The notes under the pieces are model-generated. The model searched no databases and was not told the DNA's origin. It saw nothing but the letters and a program-made list of their open reading frames with translations. DNA of 64,000 nt from Burkholderiales bacterium (GTDB taxonomy: Bacteria; Pseudomonadota; Gammaproteobacteria; Burkholderiales; Burkholderiaceae_C), in contig JACRAY010000005.1 of NCBI GenBank assembly GCA_016213325.1, positions 186,001-250,000 of the forward strand. Direction: 5' to 3'. Made by a program: the position numbers and the translations under genes. Positions 1-8,710 of this stretch are shown piece by piece (the stretch's first letter is position 1; every line of letters begins with the position of its first letter).

Positions 1-357
1 GGGCTTGCCGATGGCGGCGTAGAGGCCCAGCGCGCCGGCCGGCAGCAGCAGCGCCACCACGAGCACCGATGCCAGCGGCGCGCGGCGATCGGACGTGAGC
101 GGCGCGGGATCGGTGGGGTCGCCCACTTCTTCCACCACGCGGCCATGCAGTTCTTCCAGCGCGCGCGCATGCTGCGACGGCAGCAGGGTGCCCTGGGCCA
201 GCTCGGCGTCGAGCTGCGCGAGTTCGTCGCGGTAGGCCACCAGCGGCGAGGGGCCGGTCTGCAGCCGGGCCCCGGGCCGCAGCAGCGGCGGCAGCACGAA
301 CAGCAGTGCGCCCGCCAGCAGCAGGGCGACGGTGCTCCAGAAGGCCAGTTGGCTCAT
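1..357 (-). CDS. ccmI: Cytochrome c biogenesis protein CcmI (CycH), N-terminal part; truncated by window edge
   Basis: The visible 119 residues have an N-terminal membrane helix (about residues 5-24), a cytoplasmic segment with YRDELAQLDAELAQG, and a second membrane helix ending LYAAIGKP. This is the layout of the CcmI N-terminus, which in System I helps bring apocytochrome c to the CcmF/CcmH heme lyase. The periplasmic TPR part would lie outside the window. The ATG overlaps the ccmH stop codon, so it is the last visible gene of the long minus-strand cytochrome operon. The family call comes from the helix layout and the cytoplasmic motif, plus position after ccmFH. Confidence 0.82.
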   Translation of the reverse strand, partial: MSQLAFWSTVALLLAGALLFVLPPLLRPGARLQTGPSPLVAYRDELAQLDAELAQGTLLPSQHARALEELHGRVVEEVGDPTDPAPLTSDRRAPLASVLVVALLLPAGALGLYAAIGKP

Positions 358-860
358 GGGCGGGTCTCCTCCTGCGCCAACAGCTCGGCGGCGCGCGAAC
401 GCTGGGCGTCGGTGTAGGGCAGCGACTCGCCTTCGTCGCGCGGGCGGCGGCGGCGCAGGATCAGCACGACCACGCCGAAGCCCGCGGCCAGCAGCACGAA
501 CGGGCCGTACCACAGCAGCGCCGTGGTGCCCTTCATCGGCGGGCGGTACAGCACGAAGTCGCCGTAGCGCTCGACCATGTAGGCCATCACCTGAGCGTCG
601 GTCTTGCCGGCGCGCAGCTGTTCGCGGATCTGCTGCTTCAAGTCGTTGGCCAGGCCCGAATGCGAGTCGGCGATGGTCTGGTTCTGGCACACCAGGCAGC
701 GCAGCTCGTTGCCCAGCCGCGTGACACGTTCTTCCAGCGCGGGGTCCTGCGCCAGCGGCGCAGCGTCGCCGGCGATAGCCGGCGAGCTGCCGGCGGCCAG
801 CAGCATCACCAGCACGAAGGCGACGGTGGTCGACAGCCAGGAGCGGGCATCCATCCTCAT
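354..860 (-). CDS. ccmH: Cytochrome c biogenesis protein CcmH
   Basis: 168 residues with a signal peptide, the redox-active motif LRCLVCQNQTIADS near residues 53-66, a following helical bundle (LANDLKQQIREQL) and a C-terminal membrane helix, all typical of CcmH. In System I, CcmH reduces the CXXCH cysteines and works with CcmF at heme attachment in the periplasm. The start overlaps the ccmF stop (ATGA). The usual thioredoxin-like gene ccmG (dsbE), normally between ccmF and ccmH, is absent. The protein has the short single-domain CcmH form; the CcmI-like part is a separate gene. Confidence 0.93.
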   Translation of the reverse strand: MRMDARSWLSTTVAFVLVMLLAAGSSPAIAGDAAPLAQDPALEERVTRLGNELRCLVCQNQTIADSHSGLANDLKQQIREQLRAGKTDAQVMAYMVERYGDFVLYRPPMKGTTALLWYGPFVLLAAGFGVVVLILRRRRPRDEGESLPYTDAQRSRAAELLAQEETRP

Positions 861-2848
861 GCGCGGCCCCCCGCCGGGTACGCGCCGCGCGCCGGCTCGC
901 GCTGCTTCGCCTGCCTGGCGAGCCGGTAGCGGCGGTCGGTGGCTGCCAGCAGGCCGCCCAGCGCCATCAGCAGCGCGCCGCCCCAGATCCAGTTGATGAA
1001 GGGCTTGACCTGCACGCGCACGGCCCAGGCCTGGTCGCTGATCGCCTCGCCCAGAGACACGTACAGGTCGCGCGTGAACCCGGCGTCGATCGCGGCTTCG
1101 GTCATCGGCATGCCCTGCGCGTTGTACATGCGCTTTTCGGGATGCATCACCCCCAGCGGCTCGCCGTCCTGCGTGACGTAGAAGGTGGCGCGCAGGCCGA
1201 CGTAGTTGGGGCCGGTGTACTCGCCCAGGCTGTCCAGGCGGAAGCTGTAGCCGCCCAGCGTGGCGGTGTCGCCCGGCTGCATGCGCACGTCCTTCTCGAC
1301 CTCCCAGGTCTTCACCATGGTGACGCCGAACACGAACACGCCGATGCCCAGGTGGGCCAGCAGCATGCCCAGTTCAGACCGCGGCATGGTGCGCGGCAGC
1401 TGCGCGATGCGCGCGGCGAGCGGGCCGCGCGCGTTGCGCACGCGGTCGGCCACGGCCGTGAGCGTGGCGCCTGCCACCCACACCGCCAGCAGCACGCCGA
1501 AGGCGCTGGCCAGGGAACTGCCGGCAGACAGCGACACCACGGCGCCTATGACAGCGGCGCCCAGCGCCCAGCGCAGGCGGCGCGCCAGGTCGGGCAGCGG
1601 CGTGTCGCGCCAGCGCGCGAGCGGGCCGGCGCCCATGAGGAAGATCGCCGGTGCGATCAGCGGGACGAACACGGCTTCGAAGTAGGGCGGACCGACCGAC
1701 AGCTTGCCGAGCGACAGCGCATCCAGCAGCAGCGGGTACAGGGTGCCGAGCATCACGGCGGCCGCGGCGACCGCGAGCAGCACGTTGTTGGCCAGCAGCA
1801 TCGACTCGCGCGACGCGGCGGCAAAGCCGCTGCCCAGGCCGACCCGGGGCGCGCGCCAGGCGAAGAGGGCGAGCGAGCCGCCCACCACCGCCACCAGGAA
1901 GCCGAGGATGTAGACGCCGCGCTTGGGGTCGGTGGCGAAGGCGTGCACGGAAGTCAGCACGCCCGAGCGCACGAGGAAGGTGCCCAGCAGGCTGAACGAG
2001 AACGCGAGGATGGCGAGCATCACCGTCCAGCTGCGGAACACGCCGCGCTTTTCGGTGACGGCCAGCGAGTGGACCAGCGCCGTGCCGGCCAGCCACGGCA
2101 GGAAGGACGCGTTTTCCACCGGGTCCCAGAACCACCAGCCGCCCCAGCCCAGCTCGTAGTAGGCCCAGTAGCTGCCCAGCGCGATGCCCAGGGTGAGGAA
2201 CATCCACGCGACGGTGGTCCACGGGCGCGACCAGCGCGCCCAGGTGGCGTCGAGCCGGCCGCCCAGCAGCGCCGCGATGGCGAACGCGAAGGCGACCGAG
2301 AAGCCGACGTAGCCCATGTAGAGCATCGGCGGGTGGAACACCATGCCCGGGTCCTGCAGCAGCGGGTTGAGGTCGCGGCCTTCGGCGGCGCCGGGCAGCA
2401 GGCGCGCGAACGGGTTGGAGGTGAACAGCAGGAAGCCGATGAAGCCCGAAGCCAGCAGCCCCATCACGCCCAGCACGCGCGCGACGAACACGCCCGGCAG
2501 GCGCCGGCTGAACACCGACACCGCCACGCTCCACACCGCCAGCATCAGCACCCACAGCAGCATCGAGCCTTCGTGGCCGCCCCAGACGGCGGCGATGCGG
2601 TATTCCAGCGGCAGCTGCGTGTTGGAGTGGTTGGCCACCACCTGCAGCGTGAAGTCGTTGTTGACGAATGCCAGCGTGAGCGCGCCGAACGCCATGGCGA
2701 TGAACAGGAACTGCCCCTGCGCCGCCGGCTGGGCCGCCGCCATCCAGGCGGGTACGCCGCGCGCCGCGCCGGCCAGCGGCAGGATGGCCTGCACGAGCGC
2801 CAGCATCAGCGCCACGATCAGGCAGAAGTGGCCGATTTCGCCGGTCAT
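857..2848 (-). CDS. ccmF: Heme lyase subunit CcmF/NrfE
   Basis: 663 residues with many membrane helices. It has the family's periplasmic WWD heme-binding segment (LGWGGWWFWDPVENASFLPW) and the early motif AAVWGGHEGSMLLW. CcmF joins heme covalently to apocytochrome c with CcmH and CcmI. The ATG at 2848 (MTGEIGHF) was chosen because the family starts there; an in-frame extension up to 3004 has no family character. The gene follows a TPR gene and precedes ccmH and ccmI. This set looks like the NrfE-NrfF-NrfG dedicated lyase of E. coli, and here it sits in the same operon as six multiheme cytochromes. No ccmABCDE is visible. Confidence 0.93.
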   Translation of the reverse strand: MTGEIGHFCLIVALMLALVQAILPLAGAARGVPAWMAAAQPAAQGQFLFIAMAFGALTLAFVNNDFTLQVVANHSNTQLPLEYRIAAVWGGHEGSMLLWVLMLAVWSVAVSVFSRRLPGVFVARVLGVMGLLASGFIGFLLFTSNPFARLLPGAAEGRDLNPLLQDPGMVFHPPMLYMGYVGFSVAFAFAIAALLGGRLDATWARWSRPWTTVAWMFLTLGIALGSYWAYYELGWGGWWFWDPVENASFLPWLAGTALVHSLAVTEKRGVFRSWTVMLAILAFSFSLLGTFLVRSGVLTSVHAFATDPKRGVYILGFLVAVVGGSLALFAWRAPRVGLGSGFAAASRESMLLANNVLLAVAAAAVMLGTLYPLLLDALSLGKLSVGPPYFEAVFVPLIAPAIFLMGAGPLARWRDTPLPDLARRLRWALGAAVIGAVVSLSAGSSLASAFGVLLAVWVAGATLTAVADRVRNARGPLAARIAQLPRTMPRSELGMLLAHLGIGVFVFGVTMVKTWEVEKDVRMQPGDTATLGGYSFRLDSLGEYTGPNYVGLRATFYVTQDGEPLGVMHPEKRMYNAQGMPMTEAAIDAGFTRDLYVSLGEAISDQAWAVRVQVKPFINWIWGGALLMALGGLLAATDRRYRLARQAKQREPARGAYPAGGRA

Positions 2849-2945
2849 TGCTTGTTTCCCGTCATGGGGGAGGTCCAAAGCATGGGGCGTGCCACCGGCT
2901 GCGCTGGCTGCGCTGCAGGCGAATGCAGCGCCACACCCCGAAGTT

Positions 2946-2963
2946 GTTCCCGGAAACGGGAAC
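2946..2963 (-). other. Stem-loop between TPR gene and ccmF
   Basis: GTTCCCG-GAAA-CGGGAAC is a perfect 7-bp stem with a GAAA tetraloop. It sits directly after the stop codon of the TPR gene and about 100 nt before ccmF, on the transcribed minus strand. There is no T-run, so it is not a classical intrinsic terminator. It could be an mRNA processing or stabilising hairpin, or a weak attenuator that separates the ccmFHI part of the operon. Confidence 0.4.
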
Positions 2964-2964
2964 C

Positions 2965-3474
2965 TCAGCCCCTCGGCCTTCCCAATTTCTGCTCCCACTC
3001 CCACAGCGCCGCCCGCGCCTTTGCGCGGTGCGGCTCGCTCTCGTTGCGCGACAGGTGCAAGTAGCTGCGCATGCCGCCCAGCGCCGTCTCGTAGTCCTGC
3101 TTCAGTTCGGCCGCCATGGCCAGGCCGTAGTAGGCGTTGGCCTGCTGCGGCTTCAGGTCGATCGCGGTGCGGAAGAAGGCCAGTGCCGCATCGGCCTGCT
3201 TCAGCCCCAGCAGCGCATAGCCCATGTTCACGTGCGCTTCGGGCATGGCGGGCGCGAGTTCCAGCACGCGGTGCAGGGCGGTGACGGCATGGTCGTACTC
3301 CTTCGCATGCAGCATCACCACGGCCTGGTGGAAGCGCAGCTTCACTTCGCCCTGCTTCATCTGCTGCTGGTGCTCGGCGCGCGACAGCCTCTGCGGCGGT
3401 GCGGCCGCCGGCCCGGCCAGCAACAAGACGGCGGCCAGCGCAGCAGCGATGCCGGCGATGCGCAGCGCGTTCAC
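2965..3474 (-). CDS. Exported TPR-repeat protein, NrfG/CcmI-like
   Basis: 169 residues. A signal peptide or anchor (about residues 1-25) is followed by two to three tetratricopeptide repeats, visible in AVTALHRVLELAPAMPEAH and ALAFFRTAIDLKPQQANAYY. The GTG start overlaps the ccsA stop codon (GTGA), so it is translationally coupled. It lies between ccsA and ccmF. In the E. coli Nrf system a periplasmic TPR protein (NrfG) recruits apocytochrome to the NrfE/NrfF lyase, and the same role is inferred here. The TPR repeats are clear from the sequence; the function comes from context only. Other periplasmic scaffolding roles are possible. Confidence 0.7.
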   Translation of the reverse strand: MNALRIAGIAAALAAVLLLAGPAAAPPQRLSRAEHQQQMKQGEVKLRFHQAVVMLHAKEYDHAVTALHRVLELAPAMPEAHVNMGYALLGLKQADAALAFFRTAIDLKPQQANAYYGLAMAAELKQDYETALGGMRSYLHLSRNESEPHRAKARAALWEWEQKLGRPRG

Positions 3475-4274
3475 ACCGCCCCTTTATGCGGCGCGATGGT
3501 GACGAAGGGTACGCCGAAGAAGGTGAGGAAGGCGATCACGAACACGCCGGTGATCATCAGCGCCCCCGTGCGCGGCGTCACGCGCCACGCAACGCGCGCG
3601 TGCACCGCCGCAGCCAGCGCCACCCAGGTGATGAAGGCCCAGGTCTCCAGCGGGTCCCACGCCCAGTAGCGGCCCCACGCGTCCTGCGCCCAGACGGCGC
3701 CGGCTATCAGCATGAGACTCTCGAACACCAGCGCGGCCAGCATGAAGCGCCACGCGTAGGCGTCCAGCGTGGCGTCGCCCGGCATGCGGCTGAACCTGCG
3801 GTGGCCGGGTGGAGTCGAGCGTGACAACACCACGCCAGCGAGCGCCGTAGCGACCAGCGCGCAGCCGAGGAAAACCTTGCCCAGCAGCACGTGGAACCAC
3901 AGCACCGACATTTCGTAGGTGGCGGGCAGGTGCGTGTCGCCCGGGTCGGTGGCCAGCATCCAGGCACCCATCACGGCAATGAGCGACATGACCAGCGGCG
4001 CGCCGTCTCTCAGCAGCGGCACGCGCCAGCCGGCCAGCCGCCAGGCGATGCCGAGCGTGAACATGCCGCTGGCCAGCACCTCGTACATGCTGAGAAAGGG
4101 TCCATGCCCGATGCGCGCCCAGCGCAACGCGATGCCGGCGGCCAGCGCGGCCAGCATCAGGTCGGTGGCTATGGTCCCGCCCCGCCCGAGCCAGGCAAAT
4201 GCCAGCGCGGCCAGGGCGAGCAGCGCCCCGGCGGCCAGCCACACCTGGTCTGCGTGCAATGCGGCAAAGTTCAA
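3471..4274 (-). CDS. ccsA: System II cytochrome c synthesis protein CcsA (ResC)
   Basis: 267 residues, about eight membrane helices, with the heme-handling motif RYWAWDPLETWAF near residues 195-207, diagnostic of CcsA/CcmC-type proteins. With ResB (CcsB) it forms the System II synthetase that carries heme across the membrane and attaches it to CXXCH motifs outside. I place the start at a TTG (4272-4274) that overlaps the resB stop codon as TTGA; no ATG or GTG with family sequence exists nearby. The coupling to resB and the position just after the 11-heme cytochrome suggest it serves the cytochromes of this operon. Confidence 0.88.
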   Translation of the reverse strand: MNFAALHADQVWLAAGALLALAALAFAWLGRGGTIATDLMLAALAAGIALRWARIGHGPFLSMYEVLASGMFTLGIAWRLAGWRVPLLRDGAPLVMSLIAVMGAWMLATDPGDTHLPATYEMSVLWFHVLLGKVFLGCALVATALAGVVLSRSTPPGHRRFSRMPGDATLDAYAWRFMLAALVFESLMLIAGAVWAQDAWGRYWAWDPLETWAFITWVALAAAVHARVAWRVTPRTGALMITGVFVIAFLTFFGVPFVTIAPHKGAV

Positions 4275-5227
4275 GCGGCCACTCCTTCTTTCACCGGCAG
4301 CCAACGCAAGCCGCGTGCCCACAGGTGCCAGGCCATGCCCAGCACGCCGGCGATCGACAGGGCCAGCAGCGGCAGCAGGGTGCGGTCGTAGAAGATGCGG
4401 TAACCCATCCAGCCCGAGAGGAACTCGTAACGCAGCGTGCCCGCGCTGGTGCGCGCCACGTCGCCCGGGCGCAGCTCGAAGCGCTGGCCCGCCGCTTCGG
4501 CCACCAGCACGGCGTGGGTGGTCTCCGGCGCCAGTGTCCAAGCGGTGCCCTCGGCCACCGGGGGCAGGCGCAGCGAGAACTGCCAGTGGGCCCACTTGTG
4601 CACCTGCTGCCAGTCGTTGGCGGGGTACGAGGGCAGCATCACGGCGCCCGTGAGCGGCGAGGCACCGTTGGCCGTCCAGGTCAGCACCGGCGCGAAGCCC
4701 TTGTTGTGCGTGGTGTAGAAGCGGTAGCCGCCGATCACCAGCGGCGTGTCGTCGCCGACCGTGCGTTCGCCGCTGCCGGGCAGTTCCACCGTGCTGCGCG
4801 TGTGCTCGCGGCGCACGCCGGGTGCATAGCTGACGGTGAAGGGTCCCTGCAGGAAAGCCAGGGCGCGCAGCCCTTCCCCATGCCACGGCCCGCGCTGCGC
4901 CGTCTCGACCGCATCGGGGTCGAACTCCTGCCCGCCGATGATCGTCAGGCGGCCGTCGAAATGCGTGAGGCGACCCCACGCCACCAGCAGCAGGCAGGCG
5001 AGCAGGCAGCAGTGGAAGACGCCCAGGCCGCCTCGGCGCAGCCTCGGGCACACACAGAGCGCGGCGGCGAGGTTGGCTGCCAGCAGCGCGAGCGGAGCGG
5101 CAACCAGGACGGGCGATGCGTCGGGCCGCCATTGCGCCAGGCCAACCGCCCCCGCAAGCAGCGCGAAGCCTGCGACGGTGAGGCGCGGCGCAGCCAGCAG
5201 GGCCAGGGCGTTACGGCGCATTCGCAC
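4271..5227 (-). CDS. resB: ResB-like (CcsB-like) System II cytochrome c biogenesis protein, short form
   Basis: About 316-318 residues. Three N-terminal membrane helices are followed by a soluble domain with family-type motifs such as YRFYTTHNKGFAPVL and GWMGYRIFYDRTLLP, and a C-terminal membrane helix. This is the ResB/CcsB layout in a compact form; full-length ResB proteins are often far longer. It partners CcsA in heme delivery. Two starts are possible: GTG at 5227 or ATG at 5221; both overlap the end of the 11-heme cytochrome gene. Membership is well supported by motifs and the adjacent ccsA. The shortness could reflect a subfamily tied to multiheme cytochrome clusters (inference). Confidence 0.8.
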   Translation of the reverse strand: MRMRRNALALLAAPRLTVAGFALLAGAVGLAQWRPDASPVLVAAPLALLAANLAAALCVCPRLRRGGLGVFHCCLLACLLLVAWGRLTHFDGRLTIIGGQEFDPDAVETAQRGPWHGEGLRALAFLQGPFTVSYAPGVRREHTRSTVELPGSGERTVGDDTPLVIGGYRFYTTHNKGFAPVLTWTANGASPLTGAVMLPSYPANDWQQVHKWAHWQFSLRLPPVAEGTAWTLAPETTHAVLVAEAAGQRFELRPGDVARTSAGTLRYEFLSGWMGYRIFYDRTLLPLLALSIAGVLGMAWHLWARGLRWLPVKEGVAA

Positions 5228-7658
5228 AGTTCTCGTTGCTGTCGCGCATCCAGTCGCGCCCGCTCTGCCCGTTGCCCGGGTTGCCGGCGGAGCCGCAGTT
5301 GGTTTCGCCCCAGTTCCCCGGGGTGGCGAAGGACCGGATCTTCAGCACGGCGCGCAGGTAGTACGGCCCGTTGTTGTACGCCGCGCTGGTGTTGTTGCGA
5401 ACCTGCGTGCCGGCCGGCAACCCCACCTCGGGCCCCACGTCGTTCAGGTTGACGAGGAAGGAGCGGTTCTTCCAGCCGTGCGGCACGGCGATGTGGCACC
5501 AGGTGCAACGCACGCCGCCGGAGATCTTTTCGGCGTGGTAGTTGTGCAGGTTGCCGCGGCTGGAGTTGTAGAAGGCGGTGCGCCGGCCGGTGTCGCCGGC
5601 GGACGAATAGACCGACGAAACATGGCACTTCAGGCACAGCAGGGTCGAGGCATCCGGGGTGCCGCTGTTGTTGGACCAGGTGCCCTTCAGGATGAAGTTG
5701 TTGGTCGAGCCATGCGGCCCCCAGGGGTTCGGGGCGGTCGGCACGACCGTCCCGGCCGCCGTGCTGCTGCCGTGGCAATCGCTGCAGTACATCGTCTGCG
5801 CCCCGACATCGGCCGTGAGGCTCCATGGCGCGACCCAGGGCGTGGTGGAGGTGATGCCGCGCAATGCGAGCGTTCGGCCCGTGTTGTCCATCACCGGGTG
5901 CCAGGCGCGGTGGTTGCGAACCTGGTAGTCGACCGTGTACGCCTGGCCGGGCGGCGTGCCCTTGAAGGCGCCGGAGTCGGCCACGCCGGCCGCGGGTTCG
6001 CCCTTGTGCGTGGCGGGCGCCTGGAACTCCATCGCCTGGTCGGTGTAGCGCGTGACCTGGTTGGTGCCCGAAGGTGTGCCGCCGCCGCTCGAGCCGAGCA
6101 GGGGCGGGGTGTCGTAGGCGTAGGTCGAGTGGCACTTCAGGCACACCTGGTATTCGCGGGTCACCCAGGCGCTGCCGACGGCGGTGCTCGCACCCGAGCC
6201 GCCGTCGCCGCGCTTGAGTGTGTAGCCGCTGGCGAGGCTGGTGAAGGCATTGCCGGCCCAGCCGGTGGGCTGCACGCCGGTCGTGCCTTTCAACACGCCG
6301 GAGGCGATGTTGGTGTGGCCCGCTGCGTGGTTGTGGGCGCCGCCGGCGTCTGGCGTCGTGGGGTTCGCATTGAACAGGCGGTTCTTGATGACGCGGTGCG
6401 GGTTGTGGCAGTCGGTGCACTCGACGTGGCGGTTGGCCGTGTTGCCTGCGCCCTTGCCCAGCTTCGCGGGGTCTTCCACGAAGTCCTTGCCGCGTTGGCC
6501 GCCGGTGCCGGTGCCGATGTCGTGCACCTCGCTGCCGGCCTGCTGGTCGGTGCTGCGGATCGGCATGCGGCGCGCCAGGGCGAAGTCGCCCTTGATGTTG
6601 GGCACCGTGGCGACGCTCGCGAGGATGCTTTCGGCGGCCGTCGAGTGGCACTGGTAGCAGGTCTCCTCGATCGCGGAGTTGCCGCCCGCCTTCGGCGTGG
6701 AGGTGTTGTCGGTGCCCTCGCGCAGCAGCCGCCGCGCGCCCTGCACGGTGTGCGTGTCGTGGCAGCTCAGGCAGGCCGCCTTCCACACGGCCATGCCGGT
6801 GGGGAACTCGCGCTGCGTCGCCGCGGCGTTGGTGAAGGTCTGCGTGGCGACCGCAGGATTCGCGTGCGCCGACAGGGCCCAGGTCTGGCCCGCCTTGTCG
6901 TGGCAGGCGATGCAGATGATGTCGTTGGTCGCGTTGAAGGCGCCGCCGGTGGGCGCCACTTCCTGGAAGCGGTTGGCGCGCAGGAACTTGGCCGGCCCCT
7001 TGCTCGCGTCGGTCTCGCGCACGTGCGGGTCGTGGCAGCTCGCGCATTGCACCTGGCCCGACTCCAGCGGAAGCCTCGGCTTGACGCCCGCCGACCGCGT
7101 GCCCACGTCGGTGCCATTGGGCGAGCGCAGCTCGCCGTCGGCCAGCGCCAGCGCGGCGTCGTAGGTGAACGAGATCGGGTGGTCGTTGGTGAGGTTCACG
7201 CCGAGGTTGCGCGTGAAGCCGGTGGTCGCGCCCGACCCCGCGGGCATGGTGCCGCCGGCGGCCGTGCCCGCCATGCCGATGGTCACGTTCTGCTGGCCGT
7301 TGAGCACGTTGACGCTGCTGATCGCCATGGTGCCGTCGTGGCACGACAGGCACAGCTTCGAGCTGCCGCCGGGGCTGGCCGCGAGTTCGGCGGCGCTGGC
7401 TTCGATGGAGCTGGAGGTGTAGGTCGTGTAGGCAGCGCCGGAGAGCTTGCGGTTCCACAGGGGCGCCTTCGGGATGTTCTCGGCCGCATGCGGCGTGTGG
7501 CAGAACACGCACACCTGCGTCTCGCTGGTCGCCTTCACCGTGCCGGGGCCGGTGACCGACAGGTTGTGCTTGGTGTTGCGCACGTCGGGCACCTTCACCG
7601 CGCCGGCCGACAGGGCGAGCGCGCAGGCCAGCAGGGCCAGGAGGTGGCGCACGTTCAT
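5211..7658 (-). CDS. Undecaheme (11 CXXCH) exported c-type cytochrome
   Basis: 815 residues with a cleavable signal peptide (ends near ALSAGA). Eleven CXXCH sites are present: CVFCH, CLSCH, CASCH, CIACH, CLSCH, CYQCH, CTDCH, CLKCH, CSDCH, CLKCH and CTWCH. The first roughly 270 residues (NTKHNLS, CVFCHTPH, PLWNRKL, CLSCHDG, NDHPI, CASCHDPH) match the tetraheme gene at 16516-17379. No lipobox is seen, so it is periplasmic or translocated to the outside. It is the largest cytochrome of the locus and the best candidate for the extracellular or conduit-filling partner of the beta-barrel at 13530-15422. Its ATG overlaps the upstream NHL gene stop (ATGA). Electron-transfer role is secure; location and redox partner are inferred. 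Confidence 0.9.
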   Translation of the reverse strand: MNVRHLLALLACALALSAGAVKVPDVRNTKHNLSVTGPGTVKATSETQVCVFCHTPHAAENIPKAPLWNRKLSGAAYTTYTSSSIEASAAELAASPGGSSKLCLSCHDGTMAISSVNVLNGQQNVTIGMAGTAAGGTMPAGSGATTGFTRNLGVNLTNDHPISFTYDAALALADGELRSPNGTDVGTRSAGVKPRLPLESGQVQCASCHDPHVRETDASKGPAKFLRANRFQEVAPTGGAFNATNDIICIACHDKAGQTWALSAHANPAVATQTFTNAAATQREFPTGMAVWKAACLSCHDTHTVQGARRLLREGTDNTSTPKAGGNSAIEETCYQCHSTAAESILASVATVPNIKGDFALARRMPIRSTDQQAGSEVHDIGTGTGGQRGKDFVEDPAKLGKGAGNTANRHVECTDCHNPHRVIKNRLFNANPTTPDAGGAHNHAAGHTNIASGVLKGTTGVQPTGWAGNAFTSLASGYTLKRGDGGSGASTAVGSAWVTREYQVCLKCHSTYAYDTPPLLGSSGGGTPSGTNQVTRYTDQAMEFQAPATHKGEPAAGVADSGAFKGTPPGQAYTVDYQVRNHRAWHPVMDNTGRTLALRGITSTTPWVAPWSLTADVGAQTMYCSDCHGSSTAAGTVVPTAPNPWGPHGSTNNFILKGTWSNNSGTPDASTLLCLKCHVSSVYSSAGDTGRRTAFYNSSRGNLHNYHAEKISGGVRCTWCHIAVPHGWKNRSFLVNLNDVGPEVGLPAGTQVRNNTSAAYNNGPYYLRAVLKIRSFATPGNWGETNCGSAGNPGNGQSGRDWMRDSNENCANAP

Positions 7659-8710
7659 TCGCCCCCCAGGAACTGGAACACCGCCACGCGGCCATTGAAC
7701 ATGTCGGCCACGAACACGCGGTTTCGCGTGTCGGTCCAGACGCCGGCGGGCAGGTAGAAGCGGCCGGCCTCGGCGCCGGTGCCCCCCAGCGACAGCAGGA
7801 AGCGGCCTTCGCGGTCGAACACCAGCAGCATGTCGTACATCGACTCGATGACGTACACGTTGCCTTCGTCGTCGGCGGCCACGCCCTTGGGCCGCACGAG
7901 GTTGCCGACGTACATGCCGCGCTCGCCGAGCTGCAGCGTGGCGCGGCCCTGCGCGTCGAAGCCCTGCACGCGCGCATTGAGCGAGTCGCACACCAGCAGC
8001 GTGCCGTTGCTCATCGCCAGGTGCGTCGGGAAGTTCAGTTCGCCCGGCTCGCTGCCGCGGCGTCCCCAGGTGGCCAGGTGCTTGCCGTCGTCGTCGAACA
8101 CCTTGATGTCGTGCGCGTGCGTGTCGGCGACGAACACGCGCCCGGTCTTCGCGTCGCGCGCGAGGCCGGTCGGGCGCACCAGCAGCCCGCGGCCGAACTC
8201 ACCGCGCGGCGTGCCGTCGGGCGCCAGCCGGAACACGCGGGCCAGCGTGGCGTCGGCCACCAGCACCTCGCCGCCGCGGCCCATGGCGACGCCGACCGGC
8301 AGTTCGAAGCGATGCTCAGCGCTGGCGCGCTCCCACAGGTCCATGCGGCCGTTGGCCTCGTCGAACACGAAGACGGCGGCGCGGCTGCCGTCGGTGACGA
8401 TCACGCGGCCGGTGGCGTCCACCGTGCCGGCCTGCGGGCGCTGCAGCACCACGGGTTTTTCGTGGGCCTCGTCGAGCCCGACGATGATCTCCAGCAGCCG
8501 GCGCCCGGTGGGGCGGTTGCCGTTGGCCGCCTTGAAATTGGTTTCGCCGAGCAACTGGCCGAGGTAGCGGTAGCGCGGCACTTCCTGCGTCTCCGGCGGC
8601 GGGAACAGGCGGGCGGACTCGGCCGCGTCGGCCTCCAGCCGCATCACGCGCGGCTCGCTCGCACAGCCCGCGAGCAGCAGGACCAGCAGCAGCGGCGCCA
8701 ACGCCTTCAT
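7655..8710 (-). CDS. NHL-repeat lipoprotein
   Basis: 351 residues. The signal peptide ends in lipobox LLAGC (Cys16), so it should be lipid-anchored. The rest is a string of NHL/beta-propeller blades, with recurring units such as GVAMGRGGEVLVADATLARV, GRVFVADTHAHDIKVFD and GNVYVIESMYDMLLVFD. No CXXCH and no catalytic motif are seen. It is translationally coupled on both sides (ATGA overlaps) with a second NHL gene and the 11-heme cytochrome. NHL-repeat proteins also occur beside multiheme cytochrome genes in Geobacter-type genomes, where their role is unclear. A scaffold or docking role for the cytochromes is inferred. Confidence 0.85.
   Translation of the reverse strand: MKALAPLLLVLLLAGCASEPRVMRLEADAAESARLFPPPETQEVPRYRYLGQLLGETNFKAANGNRPTGRRLLEIIVGLDEAHEKPVVLQRPQAGTVDATGRVIVTDGSRAAVFVFDEANGRMDLWERASAEHRFELPVGVAMGRGGEVLVADATLARVFRLAPDGTPRGEFGRGLLVRPTGLARDAKTGRVFVADTHAHDIKVFDDDGKHLATWGRRGSEPGELNFPTHLAMSNGTLLVCDSLNARVQGFDAQGRATLQLGERGMYVGNLVRPKGVAADDEGNVYVIESMYDMLLVFDREGRFLLSLGGTGAEAGRFYLPAGVWTDTRNRVFVADMFNGRVAVFQFLGGE

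Noticed and set aside
2848..3004. N-terminal extension of CcmF
   Set aside because: The extra 52 residues are not membrane-like and lack family similarity; ATG 2848 begins the first helix.
4836..7757. 973-codon plus-strand open frame across the 11-heme gene
   Set aside because: It is antisense to a gene with 11 heme sites; its product is Arg/Ala/Gly-rich with no domain, a usual GC-rich shadow.
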